Counted from the stretch's first letter, positions 40,464 to 50,751 are shown. The stretch is 64,000 bases of DNA from Pantoea sp. WMus005 (GCF_013415305.1 NZ_JACBXU010000001.1:868001-932000), one strand, 5' to 3'. The notes: generated by a model from the sequence alone, not told the origin. Program-made: numbers and translations.

Positions 40464-40829
40464 GGCTAAGAATTGGAAACACAACTCTCGACTTCGATAT
40501 CGATATCGATATTTCCGTGAAAATATGGATAAACCTGTAATTTTTCAATCATAAATTTGTTTTTGTGAAGTTTAACTATTCTTACTTAAAAGTTTATCCA
40601 GTAATAACTAACGGGGATGGCTTAATTTAAGACGCATTACCTGACTTAACTGTTCTACTTTAGTCAGATATCTAATTTAGCGTGTCACGGATAGTGGAAG
40701 GAGGTCATCGGACGATTTCTAAAAGTGAATGTTTATTTTTTTAAGAGGAATTATAATTTTAATGAAATAATTACCTGCTACGTTATTTACTAGATATAGG
40801 GTGCTAAGAAAATTAGCACCCTTACCATT
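40464..40829. other. Gene-free stretch downstream of the RT gene
   Basis: 366 AT-rich bases. Contains a short tandem run of CGATAT units (about 40494-40512) and a hairpin next to the RT stop. No supportable coding sequence. Confidence 0.5.
40799..40821 (-). terminator. Hairpin after the primase-RT gene
   Basis: GGGTGCTAA-GAAAA-TTAGCACCC, perfect 9-bp stem nine bases past the RT stop. It lacks a strong T-tract on the minus strand. Confidence 0.6.
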
Positions 40830-43800
40830 TTATTTCATATCATTCGATTCTAAAATTCTATCCATGGGGTGAAGGTCACTATTACTTTTTAATCCAAAAT
40901 ACAAAAAGCTGAAGCACATTTTTGGTAGTGATTGGAATCTAGCAACTAAATTAGTTTTTGCAATTTTTTCAGTAGTTAGAACATAACGAGTACGGAATTC
41001 TTTATTTTTGATAGCAGGGTGTTTAAGGTAGCTATATATTAAGAGGCACTCTTCTTCATCACATAGCATTTCATAAATCTTCTCTTTGTCATTATTTCCA
41101 ATAGCTGTTGTTGATCCAAAGTAGGCATCGTCACCAATATTCCTAACACCTAATACTTCTACCTCTTTTAGAGATGGCATTATTTTTTTTAGGGATTCTT
41201 CTATTTTTACGATAGAGTGTTGTGTATATAAGATACAATGAATTTTTAGCTTAGTAACTTTTTCAAGTTTGGTATTCAGAGGTATACCATATTTATCTAT
41301 ACCATCAAAGTAACAATTATTATTTCCTGAACCCGTAATATAGAAATTCATTGCGTGACATATTTGTGTGCCACTAATAATTACATCTACTATGATGGAT
41401 AGCTCTTGAGAACGTTCAATGTCGATTAAGGCTGGATCTAAAGAAGATACTTTTCGACTCAACTTGGCGCTTTTATGAAAACATCTTATAGTGCCATTAT
41501 AATCCTCAACTTTTTTTATCAACATTGCATTTTCATTATTTTCTATTAGCTCTAGAATACGGCCGCAGAATAAATCTATTTCAGTTGAAGTGATGTACTG
41601 GTGCGATGCTATAAGCAGTACGAAAATTTCACGATACTTTTCAGGAAAAGTCGATAGCCATTTAATTAATATATCTTTTGCAACATGGTGTTGGATGTCT
41701 TTATGATGTTTAATAACGTGCACAGCATGCTCAAATCTGTCTATGTTTGAGATGTTGACCTTGTTTATCTCATATGGTGTGAAGGTCCTAGGACGTTGAG
41801 GTGTTAATGTTTTAGATAAATAATTGATATACTTGAAGGTTTTTGAAAACGATGGAGGTAAAGCAATTAAGTAAATGAAATCTCCAATCTTACTATGATA
41901 AATATGCGAAGCTTTATTGATATAGTGAGAGTGCGATAAAGAAATTTCTTCAATACAATAACCTGTGTAATTGATATATTTTACATGTGAATAATCAAAG
42001 CTTTCGTTGTTACCTAGTTCAAGAGTTCGGGTATAAGTTATGAGTTTTACTTGACAACGGATAAAGGATTCGATGCTAACTAAAAACTCTCCTTCATCCT
42101 TAGAAAGGATGTGTTGAATAGAGTTTTGATAATCAATGAGACCATTTTCAATATCTAACATCAGAAACGGGAAAGCTGAATCCTTAGTTTTTGTAATTGT
42201 ATTTAGAATGGTATTAATCATACTCTTAGGATTTGAGTCATCAATGGACATAGTGTCATCTACCGAATAAACGTAGGTGCTATGCGAGAATTCTTCATTC
42301 GGAAGATAAAACTCAGTGAATTTTTCAAAGCTCGAAAGGGGAGAGTTCTTTTCGGCAATGCTGCTATATAATGCAGAAGCAATTGAAAGGTCAATTAAAA
42401 TAATAGAAGATACATCGTCCATTTCATTAAATGCTTTGAGTTGTCTAGAGAGGTTTTTTAGAAAAATAACCAGATCAATTTCATCGGGTATTTTAGCTAT
42501 GTACTTTTCATAAATTTCAATTGATGAGGTGTCTGTTGCCTCAGAAAATTTTTTAAACATGAGCTCAATAAAAACTTTAATGGAGTTTTCTTTTATAGAG
42601 ACTAATTCGTTGTTTTCTTCGAATATGAAATATCTTGGTGAGTAAATTTCATTAGTAAAAGGTTTGAGAGTGTTTTCTCTAACTAAAAGTGTGTTAGTGA
42701 AAATATTAGGAAGACCGTATTCATTTCTATGATCAAGTTCATTTGTCAAGAATTCTATGAACTGTTTAAAGTTAAGTTTAGAAATAACACCTAGTACTGT
42801 ATTGAGCTCACTCGTATTATAGCTTTCAATGATTTCACCATAACCATCTTCTGCGATTTCTACATTTTTTTTATTATAGAAAAGCTCATAAGGCTTTCTA
42901 ATCAGAACGCTATTACCACGCTTAAGCATTATGGTGTTATTATATATTATATTACTGTCAAACCACTCTCTAGAATTCGGAAGTAAGTCAGTTTGCTCTC
43001 TGTTTATGATCCATTCGTAGAAATTAGATGTTTTACTTATTTTCTCGAGTAATGCATCTATTTCATCGCTTTTCCATTCTGAAATCTTTTCTGAAAGTCT
43101 TATTAACAAAAGTGTATGGTAAGTTTTAAAAACTGATCTCTTGTCTAATGTTCCTCTGAATATTTCCCCATCTACAATTGACGATAATAAAACGTATAAC
43201 TTGTTCTGATCTAATTCAAGTGATGCAATTTTATGTATCCATCCATAGTCAATTTTTTCATTAACATTGTGTTTGATATTGTTATACATACAGGCACAAT
43301 ACTTCCACATGCTGACTAGCAAATCACGAGATGTATTGACCTTAGATAATGAAAACAAAGAAATGAGGTAGTGGTATTTTATTGTGTAGCTAAGACTTTC
43401 GTTGATGAATTCCTGTTTTTGAGTGAATTCTTTACTTACCATATTTAAGGCAACGTAAGAGAAAAATAGAGATGAAATCTTTTTTAATTCATGTGCCTCA
43501 ATGTGCGCCGTACGTGATAAAGCATATAGCACATTTATGATTTTATTTTTATCATTCATGCTATTTAATTCAGTGTTTATTTGTTCCAGTAGGGGGGCTG
43601 TGGTTTTTATGTTTAATCGAAGTGGAAATGCACTCACTACATCGACTATTGAATTAGCTGACATTTTTTGATAATCAACGTCGAGCCCTATTAATAGATT
43701 CATCTGTAATAAGTGCTCATTTACCATCTTGGTTAGCGTTAATTTGTGATAAACATCATTCATCAAATCTAAAAATTTATCATGACTATTTTTCCCTTCT

Positions 43801-46184
43801 TCAATAAAATTTATTACCGTTGAAGTGAGCACTTCTGATTGAAGCGAATTGTAATTTTTAGCTGCTGTTATATAATGCCAGTTTTTTTCATCTTCCAGAA
43901 TATGATTGAAAAGATTGCGATATAAACTCCCTCTACCTATCCCGCTAGTAAGAATATCATCTATCTCATCGTTTTTTAATGGTTCAACCTCAGCAACCCC
44001 TCTAAGGTGAGAAAAAATGAATGAGTAATCATCCTGTTTAGTATCCGACTGTATGAGACTGATAAATTCGTTTATAGCATGACTTTTTTCTTCGTTGGTC
44101 GCGGTTGAGAAATTGGTGGAAATTCTATCTACTGAATACTTTGACTGAGATCGATATTTATCATAATCGGGAGAAAAGTCTGCGACTTTTTTTATAAGGG
44201 TTTTACTATGTTTTATTTCAAGACCTAATACACTAAGCTCAGACTCAAGAAATGATAGCATCTCTTTAGCTTCATTTTCACTTTTGCATACAATAAAAAT
44301 ATCATCAACATAACGTTGATAAAGTAATATTGAATCATTGCTTAATAATCCCTCAAATTTACTATCGATTTCATATAAATATAACTCTGCAAAGAATCTT
44401 GCAAACGCTGGGCCTTGTGGTAATCCTTTGTCATCAGTAACGGTAGCCTTGGAAATATCAAGGCAAATTGTTATCAATTTTTTATATTTCTCTAAGGATT
44501 GACTATCTAATAATGCTAGTTTTTCCTTGATAATGCTTAGTGGAGAGCTATCTAACAGCATTCTCTTAAGTTTGTCATGATCTACTTTGTTATAAAAAGA
44601 CGCAATGTCTGCTTTTATTATATAACAATCTGAGTAGTCCGGATTATTGATGAATGTTGAAATGTTATATAAGAATTGAATCCAAAGGTAGAGCCATGGT
44701 TCAAATATGAAACCATTTTTAAAACCATTTTGAACCTTATACCCATGACTCGAATTGCTATTTGGTAGATTGAAAAAATGCTGAATTTGCTTTAGAACCA
44801 GACTTGTTGTCATCCGTTCGAGACACTCAAGGCTTATCAACTCTCTTTCTTTATCGCTTTCTTTCCTAAAATGCTTGTAGAAATTAACCTTGTCTCTGGA
44901 GTAATTTTCAATAAAGCTTCTGATGTTTGATAAATACTCGTCAGGCCTGATTATACAAAGCTCATTGAAAACTTTTCGAGATTGAGCCTCATCATTTTGT
45001 ATAAGGTATTTCATCTCTGCATTTCTTGTTACTTCTACGTCTGTTATGCAGAAATCGAAATGGCCTTGATCGAAGCTGATAACTTTTATTAAAATCGCAT
45101 CCAAAAGGCTCACATCTGTAACTGTTTTATCAAATCTTTCTTTAAGTATGTCTTCAATCTGTTCTTTAGTCGGAAAGTAAAACGAAGAAAGCATATCTAT
45201 TGCTTTTATTGTTATTTCTTTGTTATAGTTCTGCTGCATTTCAAATATTTTGAGTAGGATTTTTTCACCTATTTTTTTCAAATCCTTTCCAACTACATTG
45301 CCGAGTATGCCTACTAATAACTTCCGCTCTTGATTATTTAAGTTACGCTCTTCTATTTTATTTTTTAAGTTTTTTAAAGGTGGGTGTTTTTCCCAATGTT
45401 TAAACAATTCATCCAAACTAAAATCATCAACCCTAATTTCTTTTATTCTGGCTTCGAAGTATGAAGTATGGTGTAGCGATAGAAACACATTGAAAGTTTT
45501 TTCAATTTGCTCAACTGATACGGGTATATGTGTGTCGACTATTATTTTTTGTGCCAGTAAAAATTCTTGAGATAGTGATTGGGGAGGGCAGGCATTCTCT
45601 ATAGAATCGACTCCTTTTAAGAAAAATGAATAGCACCCGGATTTTTTATGTTTAGATAAAGGTAGTTTTACGCACGAGCCTACACTATTTGTAACTTTGT
45701 TAGAATGTGGGAATAAATCTATCGCAATGATTTCTGAATTGTAATTTAGCTGTGCATGTTCAAGTAATAATGATGATATTTCATGACCATTTTTTAATGA
45801 TATAGATTTGTTAAAGGTGATCCATATATGAATCCCTCTATTTCCTGAGTGTTCAATGAAGTATGATATTTCTTTTTTTATTAAAAAGTTGCAAAACTTA
45901 GTTACTGCTAAATCGAGTTCAACTTGTGCATTTTGTCTTTTAGATTCGGATAGTTGAGACTTAATAATGTCAAAGTCATAACAAATCCATTTAATACTAT
46001 TATCAATATTCCGCTGGTAAACCGCTATTGATCCGTGGTCCTTAAGCATTTGTTCGATTTTAACAGAAGTTATTCTTCCATGCTTTTTATAGTACCTACC
46101 ATCGTTTTGCTGCTCCGCATGAGAGTCTTGATCTGTCGAAAATAACCTGAATATTTTTTTGGAGATTTCTGCAATTTCATTCAC
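40830..46184 (-). CDS. Giant primase-polymerase / reverse transcriptase fusion protein
   Basis: 1784 residues; the start is GTG 46184 with AAGGAT upstream. Residues 1-200 look like an archaeo-eukaryotic-type primase: DxD at D70/D72 (ICYDFDII), SGNRGIHIW at 113-121 with H119, D156 (AIDLFPHS) and K173 (SCVKLPLSKHKKSG). Residues about 480-680 form a reverse transcriptase: D526 in IIKADIASFYNKVDH, KGLPQGPAFARFFAELYL at 586-603, YVDD at 625-628 (YQRYVDDIFIV), and LGLEIKHSKTLI. Some 1100 C-terminal residues, apparently mostly alpha-helical, match nothing I know. It stands alone on the minus strand with its own upstream region. Fusion of prim-pol to RT recalls one class of UG/Abi defence RTs (possibly DRT7/UG10). 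A role in phage defence is inferred, not shown. Confidence 0.85.
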   Translation of the reverse strand: MNEIAEISKKIFRLFSTDQDSHAEQQNDGRYYKKHGRITSVKIEQMLKDHGSIAVYQRNIDNSIKWICYDFDIIKSQLSESKRQNAQVELDLAVTKFCNFLIKKEISYFIEHSGNRGIHIWITFNKSISLKNGHEISSLLLEHAQLNYNSEIIAIDLFPHSNKVTNSVGSCVKLPLSKHKKSGCYSFFLKGVDSIENACPPQSLSQEFLLAQKIIVDTHIPVSVEQIEKTFNVFLSLHHTSYFEARIKEIRVDDFSLDELFKHWEKHPPLKNLKNKIEERNLNNQERKLLVGILGNVVGKDLKKIGEKILLKIFEMQQNYNKEITIKAIDMLSSFYFPTKEQIEDILKERFDKTVTDVSLLDAILIKVISFDQGHFDFCITDVEVTRNAEMKYLIQNDEAQSRKVFNELCIIRPDEYLSNIRSFIENYSRDKVNFYKHFRKESDKERELISLECLERMTTSLVLKQIQHFFNLPNSNSSHGYKVQNGFKNGFIFEPWLYLWIQFLYNISTFINNPDYSDCYIIKADIASFYNKVDHDKLKRMLLDSSPLSIIKEKLALLDSQSLEKYKKLITICLDISKATVTDDKGLPQGPAFARFFAELYLYEIDSKFEGLLSNDSILLYQRYVDDIFIVCKSENEAKEMLSFLESELSVLGLEIKHSKTLIKKVADFSPDYDKYRSQSKYSVDRISTNFSTATNEEKSHAINEFISLIQSDTKQDDYSFIFSHLRGVAEVEPLKNDEIDDILTSGIGRGSLYRNLFNHILEDEKNWHYITAAKNYNSLQSEVLTSTVINFIEEGKNSHDKFLDLMNDVYHKLTLTKMVNEHLLQMNLLIGLDVDYQKMSANSIVDVVSAFPLRLNIKTTAPLLEQINTELNSMNDKNKIINVLYALSRTAHIEAHELKKISSLFFSYVALNMVSKEFTQKQEFINESLSYTIKYHYLISLFSLSKVNTSRDLLVSMWKYCACMYNNIKHNVNEKIDYGWIHKIASLELDQNKLYVLLSSIVDGEIFRGTLDKRSVFKTYHTLLLIRLSEKISEWKSDEIDALLEKISKTSNFYEWIINREQTDLLPNSREWFDSNIIYNNTIMLKRGNSVLIRKPYELFYNKKNVEIAEDGYGEIIESYNTSELNTVLGVISKLNFKQFIEFLTNELDHRNEYGLPNIFTNTLLVRENTLKPFTNEIYSPRYFIFEENNELVSIKENSIKVFIELMFKKFSEATDTSSIEIYEKYIAKIPDEIDLVIFLKNLSRQLKAFNEMDDVSSIILIDLSIASALYSSIAEKNSPLSSFEKFTEFYLPNEEFSHSTYVYSVDDTMSIDDSNPKSMINTILNTITKTKDSAFPFLMLDIENGLIDYQNSIQHILSKDEGEFLVSIESFIRCQVKLITYTRTLELGNNESFDYSHVKYINYTGYCIEEISLSHSHYINKASHIYHSKIGDFIYLIALPPSFSKTFKYINYLSKTLTPQRPRTFTPYEINKVNISNIDRFEHAVHVIKHHKDIQHHVAKDILIKWLSTFPEKYREIFVLLIASHQYITSTEIDLFCGRILELIENNENAMLIKKVEDYNGTIRCFHKSAKLSRKVSSLDPALIDIERSQELSIIVDVIISGTQICHAMNFYITGSGNNNCYFDGIDKYGIPLNTKLEKVTKLKIHCILYTQHSIVKIEESLKKIMPSLKEVEVLGVRNIGDDAYFGSTTAIGNNDKEKIYEMLCDEEECLLIYSYLKHPAIKNKEFRTRYVLTTEKIAKTNLVARFQSLPKMCFSFLYFGLKSNSDLHPMDRILESNDMK

Positions 46185-46570
46185 TATTTTTTATCCTTAT
46201 CAATAGCTAGTTAATTTGTGTGGAGTCATAGGGATAGGTAAGAAGAATTATGTATTTTACGTATTTTTCATCATTTAAGTCTAGGTCGCCAGGTGCCATT
46301 GTATGTAACCTTATGATTTGATGAATATACAAGATATTTGGCAGTTCAAAGAACAATCATATTATGTCATAATATCATAAATCATTTTGAATAATTTTTA
46401 GTGAAAATTAACTTTCTTATCTAAGTTGTTTCAAGTCAGTTACAAATGCGTGTTTTGAAGACTAGCTTGCTATTTAAAGGTGTTTGTATAAAAATTTTGT
46501 GAATCTACTAGAATTATGAAATTAATAAAAGTCAATAAAATCAGTTTGATAGATGGTTTCATAAAAAGAC
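46185..46570. other. AT-rich non-coding right end of the island
   Basis: 386 bases upstream of the RT gene with no coding sequence. Holds its promoter, a perfect palindrome ATTATG-T-CATAAT at 46361-46373, and possibly an RNA gene; I could not fold it. GTTACAAATG at 46438 echoes the terminal repeat. Confidence 0.45.
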
Positions 46571-46581
46571 TTGTAACAGTA
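46571..46581 (-). repeat. Right terminal inverted repeat
   Basis: TTGTAACAGTA, exact complement of 30619-30629, directly abutting the right ATCGGG core. Confidence 0.88.
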
Positions 46582-46587
46582 ATCGGG
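46582..46587. repeat. Right copy of the 6-bp core ATCGGG
   Basis: Matches 30613-30618; topB sequence resumes immediately after it with AAGGGCAG. Confidence 0.9.
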
Positions 46588-48185
46588 AAGGGCAGTTGCT
46601 GGTGGATGAGGTACTTGATTACCTGAATCTGCCCGCTGAGAAACGCAAAAAAGTGCAGCGCTGTCTGATCAACGATCTCAACCCTCAGGCGGTGGATCGG
46701 GCCATAAACCGGCTGCGTGAAAATCGCGAATTTATCCCGCTGTGCGTCTCTGCACTGGCCCGTGCTCGTGCAGACTGGCTCTATGGCATCAATATGACTC
46801 GCGCCTGGACGCTGCTGGGACGTAACGCGGGATATGACGGCGTGCTGTCGGTTGGCCGGGTGCAGACGCCGGTGCTGGGGCTGGTGGTACGGCGCGATGA
46901 AGAGATCGAAAACTTCGTGCCGAAAGATTACTTCGAAGTGAAAGCGAATATATTAACGCCTGACGGCACCCGGTTTATCGCCAGCTGGATCCCCAGCGAA
47001 GCCTGTGAGCCCTGGCAGGATGAAGAGGGCCGTCTGCTTAAACGCGCGCTGGCGGATCATGTGGTGGCGCGCATTACCGGCCAGCCCGCGATTGTCAGTG
47101 CCTACAGCGATAAGCGCGAAAATGAAGTAGCTCCGCTGCCATTCTCCCTCTCGAGTCTGCAGATTGAGGCCGCTAAACGCTACGGACTCAGTGCACAGAC
47201 GGTGCTGGATACCTGCCAGCGGCTCTATGAAACCCACAAGCTGATTACCTATCCCCGTTCGGACAGCCGCTATCTGCCTGAAGAGCATTTTGCCGGTCGT
47301 CATGCGGTGTTAAAGGCGATACAGGCGCATCAGTCACTGCTGACCCCACCGGCCGATTTCGATGTCGATCGCAGAAACCGCTGCTGGGATGATAAAAAAG
47401 TGGATGCCCACCACGCCATTATTCCCACGGCCCGCGCCAGCGCCGTTAAGCTTAGTGAAAACGAACAGAATATTTATGAGCTGGTGGCGCGCCAGTATCT
47501 GATGCAGTTCTGCCCGGATTCTGTGTTCCGCAAATGTGTCATCGATCTTGATATCGCGGGCGGAAAATTTGTGGCTAAAGCACGCTTCCTCGCAGAGGCG
47601 GGCTGGCGCGCGCTGTTGGGCAGCAAAGAGCGGGATGAAGAGAACGACGGCATGCCGCTGCCGGTGGTGGCGAAAGGGGATGAGCTTCTGTGCGAGCGGG
47701 GCGAGGTGCTGTCGAAGCAGACCCAGCCGCCACGGCCGTTTACTGACGCCACCATTCTTTCAGCCATGACCGGTATTGCCCGTTTCGTTCAGGATAAAGA
47801 ATTAAAGAAAGTGCTGCGTGCGACCGATGGTTTAGGAACGGAAGCCACACGCGCCGGCATTATCGAATTACTGTTTCGTCGTGGCTTCCTGGTGAAGAAG
47901 GGACGTTACATCAATTCGACTGATGCTGGACGTGCCTTAATTCACTCTTTACCCGAACTGGCAGCCCGCCCGGATATGACCGCGCAGTGGGAATCAACAT
48001 TGACGCGTATCAGCGAAAAGGCCTGTCGCTATGATGAGTTCATGCAGCCGCTGGTGCAGACCTTAACCGGAATTATCCAGCAGGCGCGACAGCAGCCTGC
48101 GGTGCATGCCTTTCGGGGATTACCGTCCACCGGCCAGAAACGTCCGGTGCGCAAAACCAGACGTAAAGTGAAGGAGACGGAATGA
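46588..48185 (+). pseudogene. topB: topB 3' fragment, separated by the island
   Basis: Continues host topoisomerase III from the second base of codon 107: (E)[12 protein letters not shown], then [12 protein letters not shown], the [16 protein letters not shown] core, the catalytic tyrosine in [13 protein letters not shown], and the basic tail [14 protein letters not shown]. It has lost the TOPRIM residues E7, D103 and D105, so any product made from internal starts would be inactive. Apart from the 16 kb gap the gene is undamaged, so precise excision would restore it. Its stop overlaps ynjH. Confidence 0.95.
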
Positions 48186-48493
48186 GGCGTTATTCAGTAT
48201 TACTGGTCGTCGCCCTGACGCTGGCGACCAGCGCAGTGCAGGCCAACAGTCATTATCAGTCGATGCCACCGCAGGGTAATAATGGTGGCAACACCGATGT
48301 GGTGGTGGATATTCCGCCAGAAGCCTGGTCGCAGTCTGAGAGACGGCAGCCAGACTGTCTTCGCTGCTGTATCTTCGAGAACCGCAACTACACAGAAGGT
48401 GCGGTGGTGAAATCAGAGGGCGTGTTACTGCAATGCACCCGTGATGAACACTCCATTGGCACCAACAACCTTATCTGGAAGATAGTGAAATAG
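48182..48493 (+). CDS. ynjH: DUF1496 protein YnjH
   Basis: 103 residues with signal peptide [21 protein letters not shown] and a periplasmic domain matching E. coli Ynj[33 protein letters not shown]. Several cysteines suggest disulfides. Unknown function. Its ATG overlaps the topB stop (ATGA), so it was translationally coupled to topB; the island now separates it from the topB promoter. Confidence 0.88.
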   Translation: MRRYSVLLVVALTLATSAVQANSHYQSMPPQGNNGGNTDVVVDIPPEAWSQSERRQPDCLRCCIFENRNYTEGAVVKSEGVLLQCTRDEHSIGTNNLIWKIVK

Positions 48494-48495
48494 GC

Positions 48496-48520
48496 GTCGC
48501 GTGGCGCTCTGCCACGCGAC
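48496..48520. terminator. Hairpin between ynjH and xthA
   Basis: GTCGCGTGGC-GCTCT-GCCACGCGAC, perfect 10-bp GC-rich stem between two convergent stops; no good T-tract, but the strength and place suit a terminator. Confidence 0.6.
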
Positions 48521-48526
48521 CGTCAC

Positions 48527-49333
48527 TTAAAAGCGGAAGGTTGACCAGACAGGTGCATGGTCAGAAGGTTTTTCCATGCTCCTGATAGCATAATCAATGC
48601 CGGTTTCGATGCAGTGAGATGCCAGGTTTTTGCTTGCCAGCACCAGATCGATACGTAAACCACGATTATCATCAAACCCTTTCGAACGATAATCAAACCA
48701 CGAGAAACGGTCCGCCACGTCCGGATTCTGCTCACGCCAGGTATCAACCAGTCCCCAGCTCAGCAGGCGATCCATCCACTCGCGCTCTTCCGGCAGGAAA
48801 GAGCATTTTCCGGTGCGCAGCCAGCGCTTGCGGCTATCCTCGCCAATACCAATATCCGAATCGGTACTGCTGATATTCATGTCGCCCATAATCAGAACCG
48901 GTTTATCGGCAGGCAGATCCTCAGTCAGCAGACGCTGCAGGTCGCGATAGAACTTCTCTTTCGCCGGAAACTTGGTGGGGTGGTCGCGACTTTCGCCCTG
49001 CGGGAAATAGCCATTGATTACGGTAATGTCGCCGATCGGGCTGGGGATTTCCGCGATGATAAGGCGGCGCTGGGATTCTTCATCATCACCCGGAAAACCC
49101 CGGCTCACTGACACTGGCTCAGCTTTAGTTAGCAACGCCACGCCATAATGGCCTTTCTGACCATGAAAGAAGACGTGATAGCCCAGTTTTGCCACCTCTT
49201 CCAGCGGGAACATGTCGTCATGTACCTTGGTTTCCTGCAGACCGATAACATCGGGCTGATGCTCTTCGACAAGCGCCTGAAGCTGATGCGGGCGGGCACG
49301 CAAACCATTGATGTTAAATGAAACAAATTTCAT
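48527..49333 (-). CDS. xthA: Exodeoxyribonuclease III
   Basis: 268 residues from [18 protein letters not shown] (49333), the E. coli length. Main AP endonuclease and 3'-5' exonuclease of base-excision repair. EEP-fold residues are visible: Asn in FNINGL, Glu in GLQETKVHD, Asp/Asn in [14 protein letters not shown], and the final SDHAPVW His. A divergent short gap precedes the tRNA genes. Confidence 0.96.
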   Translation of the reverse strand: MKFVSFNINGLRARPHQLQALVEEHQPDVIGLQETKVHDDMFPLEEVAKLGYHVFFHGQKGHYGVALLTKAEPVSVSRGFPGDDEESQRRLIIAEIPSPIGDITVINGYFPQGESRDHPTKFPAKEKFYRDLQRLLTEDLPADKPVLIMGDMNISSTDSDIGIGEDSRKRWLRTGKCSFLPEEREWMDRLLSWGLVDTWREQNPDVADRFSWFDYRSKGFDDNRGLRIDLVLASKNLASHCIETGIDYAIRSMEKPSDHAPVWSTFRF

Positions 49334-49494
49334 GAGATCGACCATTGTTCAGCAAGTGATAGCCGGAGATGGTAGCGATTTTTATGCATAAAGTCATGAC
49401 AGAACAGGGGATGATTGTGCGAATTAGATAAAGAGGATTTTCTGGCAGAGCAGGAAGCTCAGGTAATGTTTTGGGATGTATGTGATATGCAAAA

Positions 49495-49579
<85 letters not shown>

Positions 49580-49619
49580 AGGGATATATTGAAGTGGCTT
49601 AAGATGATTCAGATTCAGA

Positions 49620-49704
<85 letters not shown>

Positions 49705-49738
49705 ATGGCCTGAATCTTTCTCTCTTAAAGCGGGGCGC

Positions 49739-49766
49739 ATCATACCAAATGCGATAGGGGTGTAAA
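49739..49766 (-). promoter_or_regulatory. tyrT promoter with GC-rich discriminator
   Basis: On the minus strand TTTACA, 16-base spacer, TATGAT, then GCGCCCC. This copies the E. coli tyrT promoter layout, whose GC-rich discriminator makes it sensitive to stringent control. Confidence 0.85.
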
Positions 49767-49848
49767 GCGCCCACTGGCAAAACCATAACTGTTTGCCCAC
49801 TTTTTACGCGTAGCGCTGAATCTGCAGACAATTCAGCTCACGGGTTGA

Positions 49849-50697
49849 TTAAAGAATAATCGTGCGGTTGCCGTAAACGAACACGCGTTGCCCCAGCACC
49901 TTGTAGAGTGCGTTGCTCAGGACATTTTTTTCTACGTCGCGACCGGCGCGCATCATCTCATCAGCGGTGTAGCTGTGATCGACGTTGATCACATCCTGCA
50001 TGATGATGGGGCCTTCATCGAGATTGTCATTCACATAGTGCGCGGTGGCACCGATGATCTTCACGCCGCGTTCATAAGCCTGATGATAAGGGCGGGCACC
50101 GATAAAGGCGGGCAGGAATGAGTGGTGAATATTGATAATCTGGTTCGGATAACGCTGCACAAAAGCCGGTGTCAGAACGCGCATATATTTCGCCAGCACC
50201 ACGTAGTCGGGCTGATAGCGGTCAATCTCTTCCACCATGCGATTATCATGCTCTTCCCGTGTCAGCCCCTCGTGACTCACCAGCACAAATGGAATGTCGA
50301 AACGCTCAACCAGCGAACGTAAAGTGTCATGGTTACCGACGACTGCCGCGATTTCCATATCCAGGCCACCAAACGCGCTCTTCATCAACAGGTCGCCCAG
50401 ACAGTGCGCTTCTTTGGTGACCAGAATCACCACGCGACGACGACCGGCGCTGTGCAGTTCACGCACTGATCCCTTTGGCAAAGCGCTGTCGAGATCGGCG
50501 AGCAGCGTATTATCGTTGAAAATTCCTTCCAGTTCGGTGCGCATGAAAAAACGCCCGGTGCGATGATCAACAAACTCATTGTTCTGCACGATATTGAGTT
50601 CGTGCTTGTAACAAATATTGGTGATTTTGGCGATCAGACCTTTTGCATCGGGACAAATGGTTCGTAAAACTTTTCTTTGCATGGTTTGCGCTTGCAT
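49849..50697 (-). CDS. purU: Formyltetrahydrofolate deformylase
   Basis: 282 residues (E. coli 280). Hydrolyses 10-formyl-THF to formate and THF, balancing one-carbon pools and feeding PurT. An N-terminal ACT domain (KVLRTICPDAKGLIAKITNI) is followed by a formyltransferase-type catalytic domain with INIHHSFLPAFIGARPYHQAYERG and NDNLDEGPIIMQD. It is upstream of the tRNA-Tyr pair, as in E. coli. Confidence 0.97.
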   Translation of the reverse strand: MQAQTMQRKVLRTICPDAKGLIAKITNICYKHELNIVQNNEFVDHRTGRFFMRTELEGIFNDNTLLADLDSALPKGSVRELHSAGRRRVVILVTKEAHCLGDLLMKSAFGGLDMEIAAVVGNHDTLRSLVERFDIPFVLVSHEGLTREEHDNRMVEEIDRYQPDYVVLAKYMRVLTPAFVQRYPNQIINIHHSFLPAFIGARPYHQAYERGVKIIGATAHYVNDNLDEGPIIMQDVINVDHSYTADEMMRAGRDVEKNVLSNALYKVLGQRVFVYGNRTIIL

Positions 50698-50751
50698 CTC
50701 AATCGAGTCCTGTCAAAGCTTTAGGAGTAAACCGCTGGGGCAGCTGTCAGC

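Larger units (their letters stand above)
30619..46581. mobile_element. 16 kb Tn554-like integrative island inside topB
   Basis: Bounded by TACTGTTACAA at 30619-30629 and its exact complement at 46571-46581, with ATCGGG outside each end. Joining 30618 to 46588 restores topB codon 107 as GAA and the motif DPDREG. The left arm holds three tyrosine-recombinase-like genes, a TnpC-like gene and a full topB in one operon; the right arm holds two regulators, an IS903-like insertion and a giant primase-reverse transcriptase gene. The DNA is visibly AT-rich against its flanks. The recombinase set plus small coiled-coil protein resembles Tn554-type transposons, which also integrate at one preferred site with a 6-bp core; the exact family is inference. 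Confidence 0.92.

Noticed and set aside
40494-40512. Tandem CGATAT units
   Set aside because: Only about three short units; no array structure and no link to a known feature.
42316-42513. 65-codon plus-strand frame inside the RT gene
   Set aside because: Antisense shadow of the long coding frame.
40830-46184. Retron or group II intron interpretation of the RT gene
   Set aside because: The protein has an N-terminal primase domain and a very long C-terminal region, no maturase or endonuclease motifs, and I could not see a retron-type inverted-repeat RNA gene beside it.
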